Assembly: GCF_024320785.1 (NCBI RefSeq)
Contig: NZ_JANDBC010000003.1
Span: 186,001 to 250,000, forward strand
Source: Gracilimonas sediminicola
GTDB taxonomy: Bacteria > Bacteroidota > Rhodothermia > Balneolales > Balneolaceae
Reading direction: 5' to 3'
DNA: 64,000 nt
The stretch's first letter is position 1; each line of letters begins with the position of its first letter. The position numbers were made by a program, and so were the translations under genes. Below the pieces are notes generated by a model. The model searched no databases, was not told the origin of the DNA, and saw nothing but the letters and a program-made list of their open reading frames with translations. Below, piece by piece: positions 46,276 to 55,311 of the stretch.

Positions 46276-46613
46276 CCTCGTTCCGCCGCTCTGCTGCGGA
46301 ACGCATGATGGAAGCTCAGCTTCCTGCTCTGTCTGGGTAATGTGAGGCAGAGCCTCGTTAGGGTATTCCGGAGCGGAGCACCGGAACGAGTTAACCAGTA
46401 ATTGCCCACGTCATTACGAGGAGTCTGAATTAATGAATACCGGTTTGGGATATACAACGACGAAGCAATCTCCCTGAATAGAACTCCCAAGTGGCTTAAG
46501 GAGATCGCGTCGTCGTCAAGCAACGAAATAAACTATCACTACAAGTCTCCTCGCGATGACGTTAAGATAGCAAATCGTTATAATCCTCTCCATCCTAAAA
46601 ATCATGGTTCAAA
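46276..46613. repeat. Intergenic palindromic repeat cluster, right copy
   Basis: No gene lies in 46267-46710. First comes a GC-rich palindrome (about 46277-46391): CTCGTTCCGCCGCTCTGCTGC against GGAGCGGAGCACCGGAACGAG, with inner GAAGCTCAGCTTC and GAGGCAGAGCCTC. Next, a 150-bp palindrome (about 46409-46561) is bounded by CGTCATTACGAGGAG and CTCCTCGCGATGACG, with CGACGAAGCAATCTCC facing GGAGATCGCGTCGTCG inside; its right half and tail (46483-46613) repeat 44946-45078. A further repeat-like tail, AATCTTAGGGAGTACCTTC, follows near 46670. Confidence 0.8.
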
Positions 46614-46710
46614 CGGTGTAACATTTAACTTCTGACCATAAGAAAGAACCCTAATCATTTTGTGGCAAAGAATCTTAGGGAGTACCTTCAGAATGACTTC
46701 GGATTCTTAA

Positions 46711-48225
46711 TTAAAATGGGGCGTCTTCGTCAGGGGCGGGGCTGTGTGGCATGGGAGGGGCGTCATTTCCGCCGCCATTATTACCTCCACCATCACCAAG
46801 AAAAGGATCGTTATTCTCAGCTGAGGTAAGATTTTCAAATCGGGCATAATCTTTCACAAAGTACATCATCTTGCTGCCAACCGGTCCGTTACGCTGCTTC
46901 CCGATAATAACCTCGGCAATTCCGGCAGTCGATTGTCCTTCGGCGGTGGTTGTGATACCATAATATTCTGGACGGTAGAGGAACATAACAATATCGGCAT
47001 CCTGCTCAATAGAACCTGACTCACGAAGGTCAGATAGCTGTGGACGTTTATCTCCACCACGTTGCTCAACCGCACGTGAGAGCTGAGAAAGGGCAATTAC
47101 AGGGACATCCAGCTCTTTGGCAAGTCCTTTTAGCCCACGGGAAATTGAGGCAATTTCCTGCTCACGACTTCCGATGTCTTTGGCGTTCGACTGCATCAGC
47201 TGGAGGTAATCAATTACAATGAGTCCGATGCCTTTTTCACTTTTCAGTCGTCGGCATTTGGTTCTCAATTCCATCAAACTGATACCGGGAGTGTCATCGA
47301 TAAAAATTTCTGCACTGAACAGGCGACTGGCTGCATCAATCAGCTTACGGAAGTCTTCATCCTTAAGGGTACCTTTTCGGGCTTCATCAGCACGAACACG
47401 GGCTTCCATAGTTAATAAACGCTGAACCAACGACTGATTAGACATCTCCAAACTGAAAAGAGCAATCGGGGTTCGGAGGTTTTCATCTGGATGCATAGCC
47501 GCATTTCGGGCAGCAGTCAATACAAAAGCGGTTTTACCCATCGAAGGTCGGGCTGCAATAATAACCAGGTCTCCTTTTTGCCAGCCGGCGGTCATGTCAT
47601 CAACGGCAAGTCCGGAAGGTACCCCCGTAATTCCATAATCTTTACCACGAAGGTCTTCCAGGTAGGAGAGAGTATCCTTCAAAAGCTTTTCAACCGGAAC
47701 GGCAGAACTTCGGCTTTTTTGGTTGGAAAGGTCAAAAATACGCTGCTCGGCGGTATCCAGCACATCGTATGCATCGCTGGTGGTGTCGTAGGCATCTTTG
47801 ATGACATCGTTACTTGCCAGAATCAGGTTCCGCTTGATGGCTTTCTCAATAATGATCTGAGCATGATACTCGATGTTAGCCGAAGAACTCACAGAGCGGG
47901 TAAGGTCAGATAAATAGGTTGGCCCGCCACAAGCATCCAGCAGGTTGTTGTCTTTGAGCTCGGTCTCTACCGTGAGCAGATCCAGCGGATTGTCCCGCTC
48001 ATACAGATTAGATAGCGTTTCAAAAATATGGCGGTTGGCGGTTTTGTAGAAATCGGTGGGCTTTAACATTTGGAGAGCAATGGTAGCCGCTCCGTGTTCA
48101 ATCAGCATGGCACCTAATACGGCTTCTTCAACTTCTACGGCCTGGGGAGGAACACGCCCGCCTTGTTCCAGAACTTTATCATCATTCTTATAATTGTTGC
48201 CGTAAGATCCGTTCTTTTTTGCCAT
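46711..48225 (-). CDS. dnaB: Replicative DNA helicase DnaB
   Basis: 504 residues. N-terminal DnaB domain (VPPQAVEVEEAVLGAMLIE), then the RecA-like helicase: Walker A ARPSMGKT, Walker B LIVIDYLQLM, and GSREQEIASISRGLKGLAKEL (motif H3), ending with RDSGSIEQDADIVMFLYR-type RESGSIEQDAD. The C-terminal tail is Gly/Asn/Pro-rich (about 480-500), a probable protein-contact tail. No intein. It is separated from the GNAT gene upstream by 121 bases. Confidence 0.97.
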   Translation of the reverse strand: MAKKNGSYGNNYKNDDKVLEQGGRVPPQAVEVEEAVLGAMLIEHGAATIALQMLKPTDFYKTANRHIFETLSNLYERDNPLDLLTVETELKDNNLLDACGGPTYLSDLTRSVSSSANIEYHAQIIIEKAIKRNLILASNDVIKDAYDTTSDAYDVLDTAEQRIFDLSNQKSRSSAVPVEKLLKDTLSYLEDLRGKDYGITGVPSGLAVDDMTAGWQKGDLVIIAARPSMGKTAFVLTAARNAAMHPDENLRTPIALFSLEMSNQSLVQRLLTMEARVRADEARKGTLKDEDFRKLIDAASRLFSAEIFIDDTPGISLMELRTKCRRLKSEKGIGLIVIDYLQLMQSNAKDIGSREQEIASISRGLKGLAKELDVPVIALSQLSRAVEQRGGDKRPQLSDLRESGSIEQDADIVMFLYRPEYYGITTTAEGQSTAGIAEVIIGKQRNGPVGSKMMYFVKDYARFENLTSAENNDPFLGDGGGNNGGGNDAPPMPHSPAPDEDAPF

Positions 48226-48346
48226 GATTGAAACTGAAAACTAAAGGGTACTGCTGAAATCCGAACATCGAAAATAGGTATAAAATGACACCAATATGAG
48301 ATTCTTTTTAAACAATTTTTGAACAGGGTTATCCACATTGGATTAG

Positions 48347-48874
48347 TTAATCGGTACTCAATTTTGAGTAGATGTCAATGTCGATAAAGTGCTCGTTCTT
48401 TATCTCTGCATTTCGCATGGTTCCTTCGAAGGTGAAGTCGAGTTTATCGAGTGCTTTTTTGCAGTTGGTGTTCTGGCTCTCAACAAATCCTTCAATGCGG
48501 TGGAGGTTCAATTCTTCAAACCCATGTTTCAGGATGGCCGGGATGGCTTCACCCATAAAACCGTTTCCCCAAAATTCAGGAAGCAGCCAAAATCCGAGTT
48601 CAGCCTTTTTATGATCCTGTTCAATATCATTTAGACCTCCCGCGCCAATAAACTTTCCTGAACCCTTCAAGCAAATAGCCCACCATGCACCGGTTTCATT
48701 TTTCTCGTGATCAGCAAACCATTTCATTTGCTCTCTGGCTGAATCCCTGGTTTCAAAACTGATGCCATAATACTTAATGATGTCCGGGTTGGATAGACCT
48801 TTAAACACATTATCGAGGTCGCTTTCGGTAAAGGAGCGGAGAATTAGCCGTTCGGTTTTAAGGGTGGGAATCAT
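48347..48874 (-). CDS. GNAT N-acetyltransferase (RimJ/RimL-like)
   Basis: 175 residues beginning with TERLILRSFTESDLDNVF, typical of the Acetyltransf_3 (RimJ/L) group. ELGFWLLPEFWGNGFMGEAI carries the acetyl-CoA binding motif (Q/R-x-x-G-x-A/G form: WGNGFMGEA), and ALDKLDFTFEGTMRN is the usual C-terminal block. Acceptor unknown; N-terminal acetylation of a ribosomal protein or detoxification are both possible. Confidence 0.88.
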   Translation of the reverse strand: MIPTLKTERLILRSFTESDLDNVFKGLSNPDIIKYYGISFETRDSAREQMKWFADHEKNETGAWWAICLKGSGKFIGAGGLNDIEQDHKKAELGFWLLPEFWGNGFMGEAIPAILKHGFEELNLHRIEGFVESQNTNCKKALDKLDFTFEGTMRNAEIKNEHFIDIDIYSKLSTD

Positions 48875-49038
48875 GTGGCTCGTTAGCTTTGGTTAATAAA
48901 GCAATAATATATAATGCATAAATTTTAAACATTGTATATTTAGCCGAAATTTCTGTCAAGGACAATTCAAGAGCAGTTTTAATTAATCGCAGGATTGCTG
49001 ATAATTATTTAATACCAAAAAATGTTTCTACATAAGTT

Positions 49039-52000
49039 TTGAAGTTCTTTCACTACTTCTTTTTCCGTTGTTTACTCTTTTGTTTGATGATATTTGGGCC
49101 CGTCAACCTGTCGGCCCAATTCTACCCGGCAAAAACATATTCCATTGTAGATGGGTTACCCTCCAATGCCATCTATGATGTAGTTCAGGCAGATAATAGC
49201 GTTATGTGGTTTGTTACATCCAAAGGCGTTACAACCTATGATGCTCACGAATGGCGGGTATTCCCGGACAGTTTACAGCTGCCCACTTACCTAAGTTCCA
49301 AAATTGTTAAAAGCAGTGATGGATGTATCTGGATTGCTGGTAAAAATGATACCGAGTATGTCATTAAGCTTTATGATGACCAGAAGTGGGGTGCCATTCC
49401 GTTCCCCGAAGCCTGGCGAGAAACACAGTCTGCTTTTTCTTTTGAAGTTATAACAACCGGAGATCAACATAGAATTGTATTGGCCGGCATGCGAGAGGTG
49501 CATCTATACTCTACCGAAACCAAACAGTGGAAGCAGCTTCAATTTCCCGGAGAGATTAGTCCTGCAATCAATTCTACGGTTAATATCGAAGACCGTGTCT
49601 ATATAAACACTCGGAAAGGACAATATGCTATAGAAAATGGGGAGATTGTCAGAAGTGAATACGCACCTTATTTCCATGAATTTCAGGATGTACTCACAGT
49701 TACAAAGAAAGACAGCATCCTGTATGTATTAGGGTTCGATTGGCTGGCAAAAATTGAGGATGACAGTTTTAAGCTGCTTTCAGACGACTTGGGTATAAAA
49801 GTTCGCTCTACCTATAACCGTCATTCTTTGGTGATTGATCAACGCAACCGAATTTTCTTTAGCAGTAATTCACGGGTTATGCAGTTTAACAGACAGACGG
49901 GTAAAACCATACCGCTGGAAGTGAATGGGCGCACCAATAATATCTTTTCCAACAAACTGTACCTGGATAAAGAGCAAAATATTTGGTCGGTTGACAACCG
50001 GGGTTTGTTCAAGTTTAATATCCTGAACTTTAAGAGTTACAACAGGGATTCCGGACTTGCTGAAAATGAGGTAAGCGCCATATTTGAAGCATCTGATGGC
50101 ACGCTTTATATAGCTAACCCTTCACACCTGCATGTTTTGGAGGATGGGCAAATATCCCGGCAATATGCACTCAAACCGAATCAGGAAAGGCCAACCCGGT
50201 TATTACAAATAACTGAACATGATGACGGGTCTCTTTATTTAGCGGCCGGTGCTGCAGGTTTATATCAATTAAAAGCCGGAGCATTATCGCCGGTATTTGA
50301 AAGTCAATCCCCCCAATTTGTAACGGGAGTACAAAACTTTGATGGGCAAATCTATTTCTCCGATACAGAATTCATATACCGAATAGAGGAGGATGGTAAC
50401 TTCTCAAAATTGAATGAAGAGCCCTTTCAATACATTCGCAATATTGTTGAATTAGACGAAGGTAAATTGGCTTTTCTTAGTGCACGTGATGGGCTGTACC
50501 TCTATGAAGATGAAGATGAAGATATAACGAACTACGGTTCCGGGCTGATTAACTATAATAACATCTATGACGCCGTGTATTGGCAAGACCGTTTGTTGTT
50601 AGGCACCTCTGCTGGTTTAGCCACTCTGGATAGAGATCAAATCACCCCGTTTCAAATCAGTAATTTTGATGATGTGGTCTTTTCCTTGCTGGTTGACCGA
50701 AACGATCAACTTTGGATTGGTACTTTTAATGGTGTGTTTAAATGGGATGGACAAACTTTGGAGCAATTTTCGGTGGCACAGGGGTTGACTGGAAACGAAA
50801 TAAACAGGAATGCTTTAATACAGGATAAAGAAGGCGATATTTGGATTGGCACCGAACTGGGAGTGAGCGCCTATGATGAAGACGAGGATATGTCGGCCGA
50901 GAAAGACCCGGACTTATACTTTACATCCATAAGTACTGAAGATGACCGTGAATTGACTTTAGCTACTTCCCCGGAACTTGCGGCCACTCAGAACACGCTA
51001 ACGTTCCGGTTCAAGGGAATCTCTTTCCTATATAATGACCGTATTTTTTACCGCTACCGGCTTTCGGGATTGGAGAACGACTGGAATTTCTCTAACAATT
51101 TCAGCAACCCCGGTGCCACTTACCGAAATCTCGATTCCGGCATTTACACCTTTGAGGTGCAGGCGCGTAATGAAATCAGTGACTGGAGTGAATCCAGGGA
51201 ATTTACCTTTAGCATTGCAAAGCCTTTTTACAGTACCTGGTGGTTCTTTGGGTTGGCCGTCGTTTTGTTTGTTGTGATTATATATACAGCTCTTCATTTG
51301 CGTTATTTGTATTTGATTACCAAGCAGAAAAAGCTGAAAGAGATGGTGGATGAACGCACCAAAAGTATTACAGAGAAAAATGAGCAGATCAAATCTAAAA
51401 ACGAAGAACTGATCCAGGTTAACAAAGAACTACATGAAAAGACCGACTCACTTAACTCTGCCCTGAAAAAGTTAGAAACAGCCCAGGTAAAACTCGTTCA
51501 GAAAGAGAAAATGGCAGCTTTGGGGGTTTTAACGGCCGGCGTGGCTCACGAGATCAATAACCCTGTGAACTACATCAAATCCGCCTCAGAAATCATTAAC
51601 CAAATGATAGAAGAGGAAGACGATAAACTGGTTATCAAAGAGAAAGAGGTTTTTGAAGAAGTGTTCAATACCATTGAAATTGGAGTTGGGCGTATTGTGT
51701 CTATCGTCCGAAGCCTTGGTTCATTCAGCAGAACCAATGAGACTGACAAAGGTGACTGCGATATTAACGGTATTATCGACGAGTGTTTGCTGATTTTGAA
51801 AAATGAGTACAAAGGCCGGGTAGAAATTGTGAAAGACTACAGCCGGGACGCAGTCACTATTCAGGGCAATGAAGGCAAGTTGTACCAGTTGTTCACCAAT
51901 CTTATTATGAATGCCATACAGGCTATAGAAGGAGAGGGGTCGGTTTTTCTCAAAACCCGGACTAAGGATCAGATCGTTTATATTGAAGTGAAAGACACCG

Positions 52001-52200
52001 GAAAAGGCTTTGACGATTCGGTAAAAGACAAGCTGTTTGACCCGTTCTTTACCACCAAAGATCCCGGAAAAGGCACCGGATTGGGGCTGTCTATTGCTTA
52101 TAACATTGTGGAAGAACACGACGGAGAAATTCATTATGATTCAGCTCCCGGTGCCGGTACAACCGTAACCGTTAAATTTCCTGAAAAGCAGGAGCAATGA
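49039..52200 (+). CDS. Sensor histidine kinase with Reg_prop beta-propeller sensor
   Basis: 1053 residues. Signal peptide (cut near LSAQF, residue 27); periplasmic two-propeller sensor of Reg_prop repeats (YSIVDGLPSNAIYDVVQ; IWIGTELGVSAYD), a Y_Y_Y domain (FRYRLSGLENDW type, about 670-735), a membrane helix at about 740-765, a cytoplasmic coiled coil (765-815), HisKA with H837 (VAHEINNP) and HATPase_c (DTGKGF; TGLGLSIAYNIVEEH). Unlike hybrid systems of this type, there is no receiver or AraC domain at the C-terminus. The receiver gene follows by ATGA overlap. Starts at TTG, the only start giving a full signal peptide. Confidence 0.9.
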   Translation: MKFFHYFFFRCLLFCLMIFGPVNLSAQFYPAKTYSIVDGLPSNAIYDVVQADNSVMWFVTSKGVTTYDAHEWRVFPDSLQLPTYLSSKIVKSSDGCIWIAGKNDTEYVIKLYDDQKWGAIPFPEAWRETQSAFSFEVITTGDQHRIVLAGMREVHLYSTETKQWKQLQFPGEISPAINSTVNIEDRVYINTRKGQYAIENGEIVRSEYAPYFHEFQDVLTVTKKDSILYVLGFDWLAKIEDDSFKLLSDDLGIKVRSTYNRHSLVIDQRNRIFFSSNSRVMQFNRQTGKTIPLEVNGRTNNIFSNKLYLDKEQNIWSVDNRGLFKFNILNFKSYNRDSGLAENEVSAIFEASDGTLYIANPSHLHVLEDGQISRQYALKPNQERPTRLLQITEHDDGSLYLAAGAAGLYQLKAGALSPVFESQSPQFVTGVQNFDGQIYFSDTEFIYRIEEDGNFSKLNEEPFQYIRNIVELDEGKLAFLSARDGLYLYEDEDEDITNYGSGLINYNNIYDAVYWQDRLLLGTSAGLATLDRDQITPFQISNFDDVVFSLLVDRNDQLWIGTFNGVFKWDGQTLEQFSVAQGLTGNEINRNALIQDKEGDIWIGTELGVSAYDEDEDMSAEKDPDLYFTSISTEDDRELTLATSPELAATQNTLTFRFKGISFLYNDRIFYRYRLSGLENDWNFSNNFSNPGATYRNLDSGIYTFEVQARNEISDWSESREFTFSIAKPFYSTWWFFGLAVVLFVVIIYTALHLRYLYLITKQKKLKEMVDERTKSITEKNEQIKSKNEELIQVNKELHEKTDSLNSALKKLETAQVKLVQKEKMAALGVLTAGVAHEINNPVNYIKSASEIINQMIEEEDDKLVIKEKEVFEEVFNTIEIGVGRIVSIVRSLGSFSRTNETDKGDCDINGIIDECLLILKNEYKGRVEIVKDYSRDAVTIQGNEGKLYQLFTNLIMNAIQAIEGEGSVFLKTRTKDQIVYIEVKDTGKGFDDSVKDKLFDPFFTTKDPGKGTGLGLSIAYNIVEEHDGEIHYDSAPGAGTTVTVKFPEKQEQ

Positions 52201-52571
52201 TGTCATCCAAGCCGGTAATATTGTATATAGATGATGAGCACATCAACCTGTTTTTGTTTGGGCGGTTGATGGACAAATACTTTGAAGTGCTGACGGCATC
52301 TTCTGGACCGGAAGGATTGCGGAAGCTGGATGAGCACCCTGAAATTAAAGTGGTGATTACTGATCTGAGGATGCCAAAAATGGACGGCCTTGAATTCGTG
52401 GAGAAAGCAAAAAGCAAATTCAACGACAGGCCTTACCTGATCTTATCCGGCTTCGAGAAAAGCGATGAAGTCAAAGAAGCCATTGATGAAGGTTTGGTTC
52501 AGGAATACATCCAAAAACCGTATAGTTCTGAGGTGGTAGCCAACCGGATTTTGGAATCTATTCCATCCTAA
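52197..52571 (+). CDS. Single-domain response regulator
   Basis: 124 residues, receiver domain only: acidic pair D12/D13 (YIDDEH), phospho-acceptor D56 (VITDLRMP), S84 (LILSG) and K107 (IQKPY). No output domain. It overlaps the kinase stop by 4 bases, so it is the expected phosphate partner. The output must come from protein contacts or phosphorelay. Confidence 0.93.
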   Translation: MMSSKPVILYIDDEHINLFLFGRLMDKYFEVLTASSGPEGLRKLDEHPEIKVVITDLRMPKMDGLEFVEKAKSKFNDRPYLILSGFEKSDEVKEAIDEGLVQEYIQKPYSSEVVANRILESIPS

Positions 52572-52574
52572 TGA

Positions 52575-53375
52575 TCAGGGCTGCCCGCCCAACTCATCGT
52601 ATCTTTTTCTGAGCAGTTGCACATCTTCCCAGGTCGGTCGCTTGTACTTTTGGTTATAGAGCAAGGCTGCCGGATGATAAGTAACCATCAGTTCCCGCCC
52701 ATGGAATTCATGGAATGTGCCTCTCAGATTACCCAAAGAAGTTTCTTTATCCAGCAGGGTCGTTGCTGATATCCTTCCCACACATAAAATGAGCTTCGGA
52801 TCTATAAGTTCAATCTGCTTAAGCAGGTAGGGCAGGCTTCGCTGACGTTCTTCCGGTTCCGGATCCCGGTTATCAGGTGGGCGGTGTTTAAGAATATTAG
52901 CAATGTATATATCAGACCGTTTGAATTTGATGGCAGCCATTATTTTATCCAACAGCTGTCCGGCCTGACCCACAAAAGGCTCTCCCTGTTGGTCCTCATT
53001 GTAACCCGGAGCTTCTCCTACAATCATCAGGTCGGCGTTAGGGTTGCCTACACCAAATACAAGATTGGTACCTTCGAGATCTGTTTTCAGTTCTTCGGCT
53101 TCCTCACAAAGCGCTCTCAGTTCTTCAAGAGTTGAGCATTCTTCAATTAGTTCTGCCGGTGATTTCCGAACCTCAACTTCCGCTTTCTTTTCTTCGGAAA
53201 CTTCAGGTTGTTGATGGTCCTGTGATTCAGATTTATAGGATGTATTCGGTTCTTGGACCTGTTCACTTTCAGTCTCGTGTTTTTCCTCAACGTGCACGGA
53301 AAAATCACCATACATTTCCCGTTGTTGCTGCAGGAACCGGGTGGCTTTTTCTAAAAATTCTTTAGGGTCGTTCAT
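52575..53375 (-). CDS. Family-4-like uracil-DNA glycosylase without the Fe-S cysteines
   Basis: 266 residues. A Gln/Glu-rich N-terminal stretch (1-75) precedes the UDG domain: GEAPGYNEDQQGEPFVGQAG (motif A, about 120-139) and THPAALL-type YHPAALL (233-239). In family-4 enzymes four cysteines hold a [4Fe-4S] cluster; here the KCRPP position is H164 and the following AAC position is S180, and the first pair (CTRC) is not kept. Cys 80, 90 and 198 exist but not at the usual places. A true uracil glycosylase of a cluster-free branch or a related enzyme. It converges with the receiver gene over 3 bases. Confidence 0.75.
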   Translation of the reverse strand: MNDPKEFLEKATRFLQQQREMYGDFSVHVEEKHETESEQVQEPNTSYKSESQDHQQPEVSEEKKAEVEVRKSPAELIEECSTLEELRALCEEAEELKTDLEGTNLVFGVGNPNADLMIVGEAPGYNEDQQGEPFVGQAGQLLDKIMAAIKFKRSDIYIANILKHRPPDNRDPEPEERQRSLPYLLKQIELIDPKLILCVGRISATTLLDKETSLGNLRGTFHEFHGRELMVTYHPAALLYNQKYKRPTWEDVQLLRKRYDELGGQP

Positions 53376-53427
53376 GAATTAGCTGTTAAAACGATTTCAT
53401 ACCATCTACTAAGATAAAGGCTGCTCA

Positions 53428-54039
53428 CTACAATTTCTCCAACATTGCATACAGAACTACTCCGGCCGCTACCGATACATTCAGGGAATGCTTTTGCCCA
53501 AACTGGGGAATGGCCACAAAGCGGTCGATAAGAGGAAGAAGTTCGTCATCAATTCCGGTGACCTCATTCCCCAAAACAATACAAATTTTGCCGTATGATT
53601 TCGGATCAAAATCAGGCAGGGCAACACTATCAGTGGTTTGTTCCAGTCCGGCTATGTAGTACCCATCCTTCTTCAGCTTTTGGATGGCCTCAGTGCCTTC
53701 CTCCACATACGACCATTCTACAAATTCTTCGGCTCCGATTGCTGTCTTATTGATTTCAGGCCGGGGAGGAGTAGGAGAGTAACCTGAAAGCACAATCTCT
53801 GAAACCCCAAAAGCATCGGCTGAACGAAAAATTGAACCTACATTGTGCAGACTCCGGATGTTATGAACCAGCACCTTTAAGCTGCTCAGCTTTTTGGGAG
53901 CTGTTCTGGAGAGGTTCTCCTTAAGAATTTCTTTCGTAGTAAGTTTGTTCAAAGCCAGTGAATAGTTTAAAATTTCTTCAGAAAAAGCCTCATTACACAC
54001 TAATGATTGTTTAACTTTGAGGCCAACATTATCCCGCAC
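53428..54039 (-). CDS. SPOUT-class (TrmH/SpoU) RNA 2'-O-methyltransferase
   Basis: 203 residues with the three SpoU motifs: HNIRSLHNVGSIFRSADAFG (motif 1), ICIVLGNEVTGID (motif 2, knot), IPQFGQKHSLNVSVAAGVVLY (motif 3). It methylates a ribose in tRNA or rRNA; the exact site is not predictable from sequence. The N-terminal 50 residues are helical. The next gene is divergent with a 35-base gap. Confidence 0.9.
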   Translation of the reverse strand: MRDNVGLKVKQSLVCNEAFSEEILNYSLALNKLTTKEILKENLSRTAPKKLSSLKVLVHNIRSLHNVGSIFRSADAFGVSEIVLSGYSPTPPRPEINKTAIGAEEFVEWSYVEEGTEAIQKLKKDGYYIAGLEQTTDSVALPDFDPKSYGKICIVLGNEVTGIDDELLPLIDRFVAIPQFGQKHSLNVSVAAGVVLYAMLEKL

Positions 54040-54074
54040 AAAATATCATTGTTCAGGCATCATTGCATTAATTC

Positions 54075-55310
54075 ATGAAACAAAAGAGAAGCGCAGCGCT
54101 CATCTTCATTTTTATTACGGTATTGGTGGATGTAATCGGCCTGGGCATCATTATACCGGTAATGCCGGCTCTCATTATGGAGCTTACCGGCGGTGGATTA
54201 AGTGAAGCTTCGCTATATGCCGGCTGGATTACCTTTACTTATGCTGCAACTCAATTTTTGTTTGCTCCGGTAATAGGCGGACTCAGCGATCGGTTTGGCA
54301 GAAGGCCGGTTCTGCTATTCTCACTTTTAGGTTTTGGATTGGACTACATCCTGCTTGGTTTTGCGCCCACCATCGTTTGGTTGTTTATTGGGCGGTTTCT
54401 GTCTGGTATTACCGGAGCGAGTTATACCACAGCCAGTGCCTACATTGCGGATATCAGCCCACCCGAAAGAAGATCGCAGGACTTTGGGCTGATCGGCGCT
54501 GCTTTTGGCTTAGGATTTATAATCGGGCCATCTGTGGGAGGTATTTTAGGGGAATATGGTGCCAGAATTCCGTTTTTTGCCGCAGCAGGACTGGTGTTGG
54601 TAAACATGATATACGGCTATTTTGTACTTCCGGAGTCCCTTTCTAAAGAAAACCGGCGACCATTTGACTGGACAAGGGCCAATCCGTTCGGTGCGCTGAA
54701 GCAAGTAAAGAAGTTTCCCAAAATTGCGAGCCTGGTCGGAGTTTTCTTTTTGGTTTATGTAGCCAATCACGCCACACAAAGCACGTGGACCTATTTTACG
54801 ATGGAGAAATTCAGCTGGAGCGAAATGACGGTAGGACTTTCCCTGGGAGTGGTAGGTTTATCAGTTGTGGCTGTACAGGGAGGATTGATCAAAGTGGCTA
54901 TTCCCAAACTTGGCAACAACCGGACGGTTTATTTTGGGTTGATGATGTACGTGCTTGGCTTTCTTGGTTTTGCCTTTGCCAATGAGGGTTGGATGATGTT
55001 TGCGGTGATTGTTCCGTTCTGCGTAGGTGGATTAGCTACACCGGCTTTGCAGGGCATTATTTCTAATGAAGTCCCGCAAAATGCTCAGGGTGAACTACAG
55101 GGAGCGTTAACCAGCCTCATTAGCTTTTCGGCTATCTTTGGTCCGCCTATGATGACGAATCTGTTTGGGTATTTTACTTCAGATATAGCTCCGTTTTACT
55201 TTCCGGGGGCACCTTTCTTTCTTGGAGCGGTTTTAGTGATTGCAGCTATTCTCTGGGCTACAAAGTCGTTAGGGATTAAAGAGAAAGTAGTGGTGTACGG
55301 CGATGATTAA
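54075..55310 (+). CDS. MFS transporter, TetA/DHA1-like
   Basis: 411 residues with 12 helices. Motif A is clear: GGLSDRFGRRPVLLFS, and DVIGLGIIIPVMPAL at the N-terminus is the DHA1 type also seen in tetracycline efflux proteins (TetA class B/G). ALNGASYTTASAYIADISPPERR-type region (GASYTTASAYIADI) matches the TetA-like branch. Resistance to tetracycline is not shown; many family members export other compounds. Confidence 0.87.
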   Translation: MKQKRSAALIFIFITVLVDVIGLGIIIPVMPALIMELTGGGLSEASLYAGWITFTYAATQFLFAPVIGGLSDRFGRRPVLLFSLLGFGLDYILLGFAPTIVWLFIGRFLSGITGASYTTASAYIADISPPERRSQDFGLIGAAFGLGFIIGPSVGGILGEYGARIPFFAAAGLVLVNMIYGYFVLPESLSKENRRPFDWTRANPFGALKQVKKFPKIASLVGVFFLVYVANHATQSTWTYFTMEKFSWSEMTVGLSLGVVGLSVVAVQGGLIKVAIPKLGNNRTVYFGLMMYVLGFLGFAFANEGWMMFAVIVPFCVGGLATPALQGIISNEVPQNAQGELQGALTSLISFSAIFGPPMMTNLFGYFTSDIAPFYFPGAPFFLGAVLVIAAILWATKSLGIKEKVVVYGDD

Positions 55311-55311
55311 C

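Noticed and set aside
44800..46613. Composite transposon around the QTMAN-like gene
   Set aside because: No transposase, no target-site duplication visible, and the flanking elements are short palindromic repeats in direct orientation.
54075..55310. Tetracycline resistance call
   Set aside because: Motifs fit TetA-like MFS, but drug specificity is not shown by sequence; left as a general transporter.
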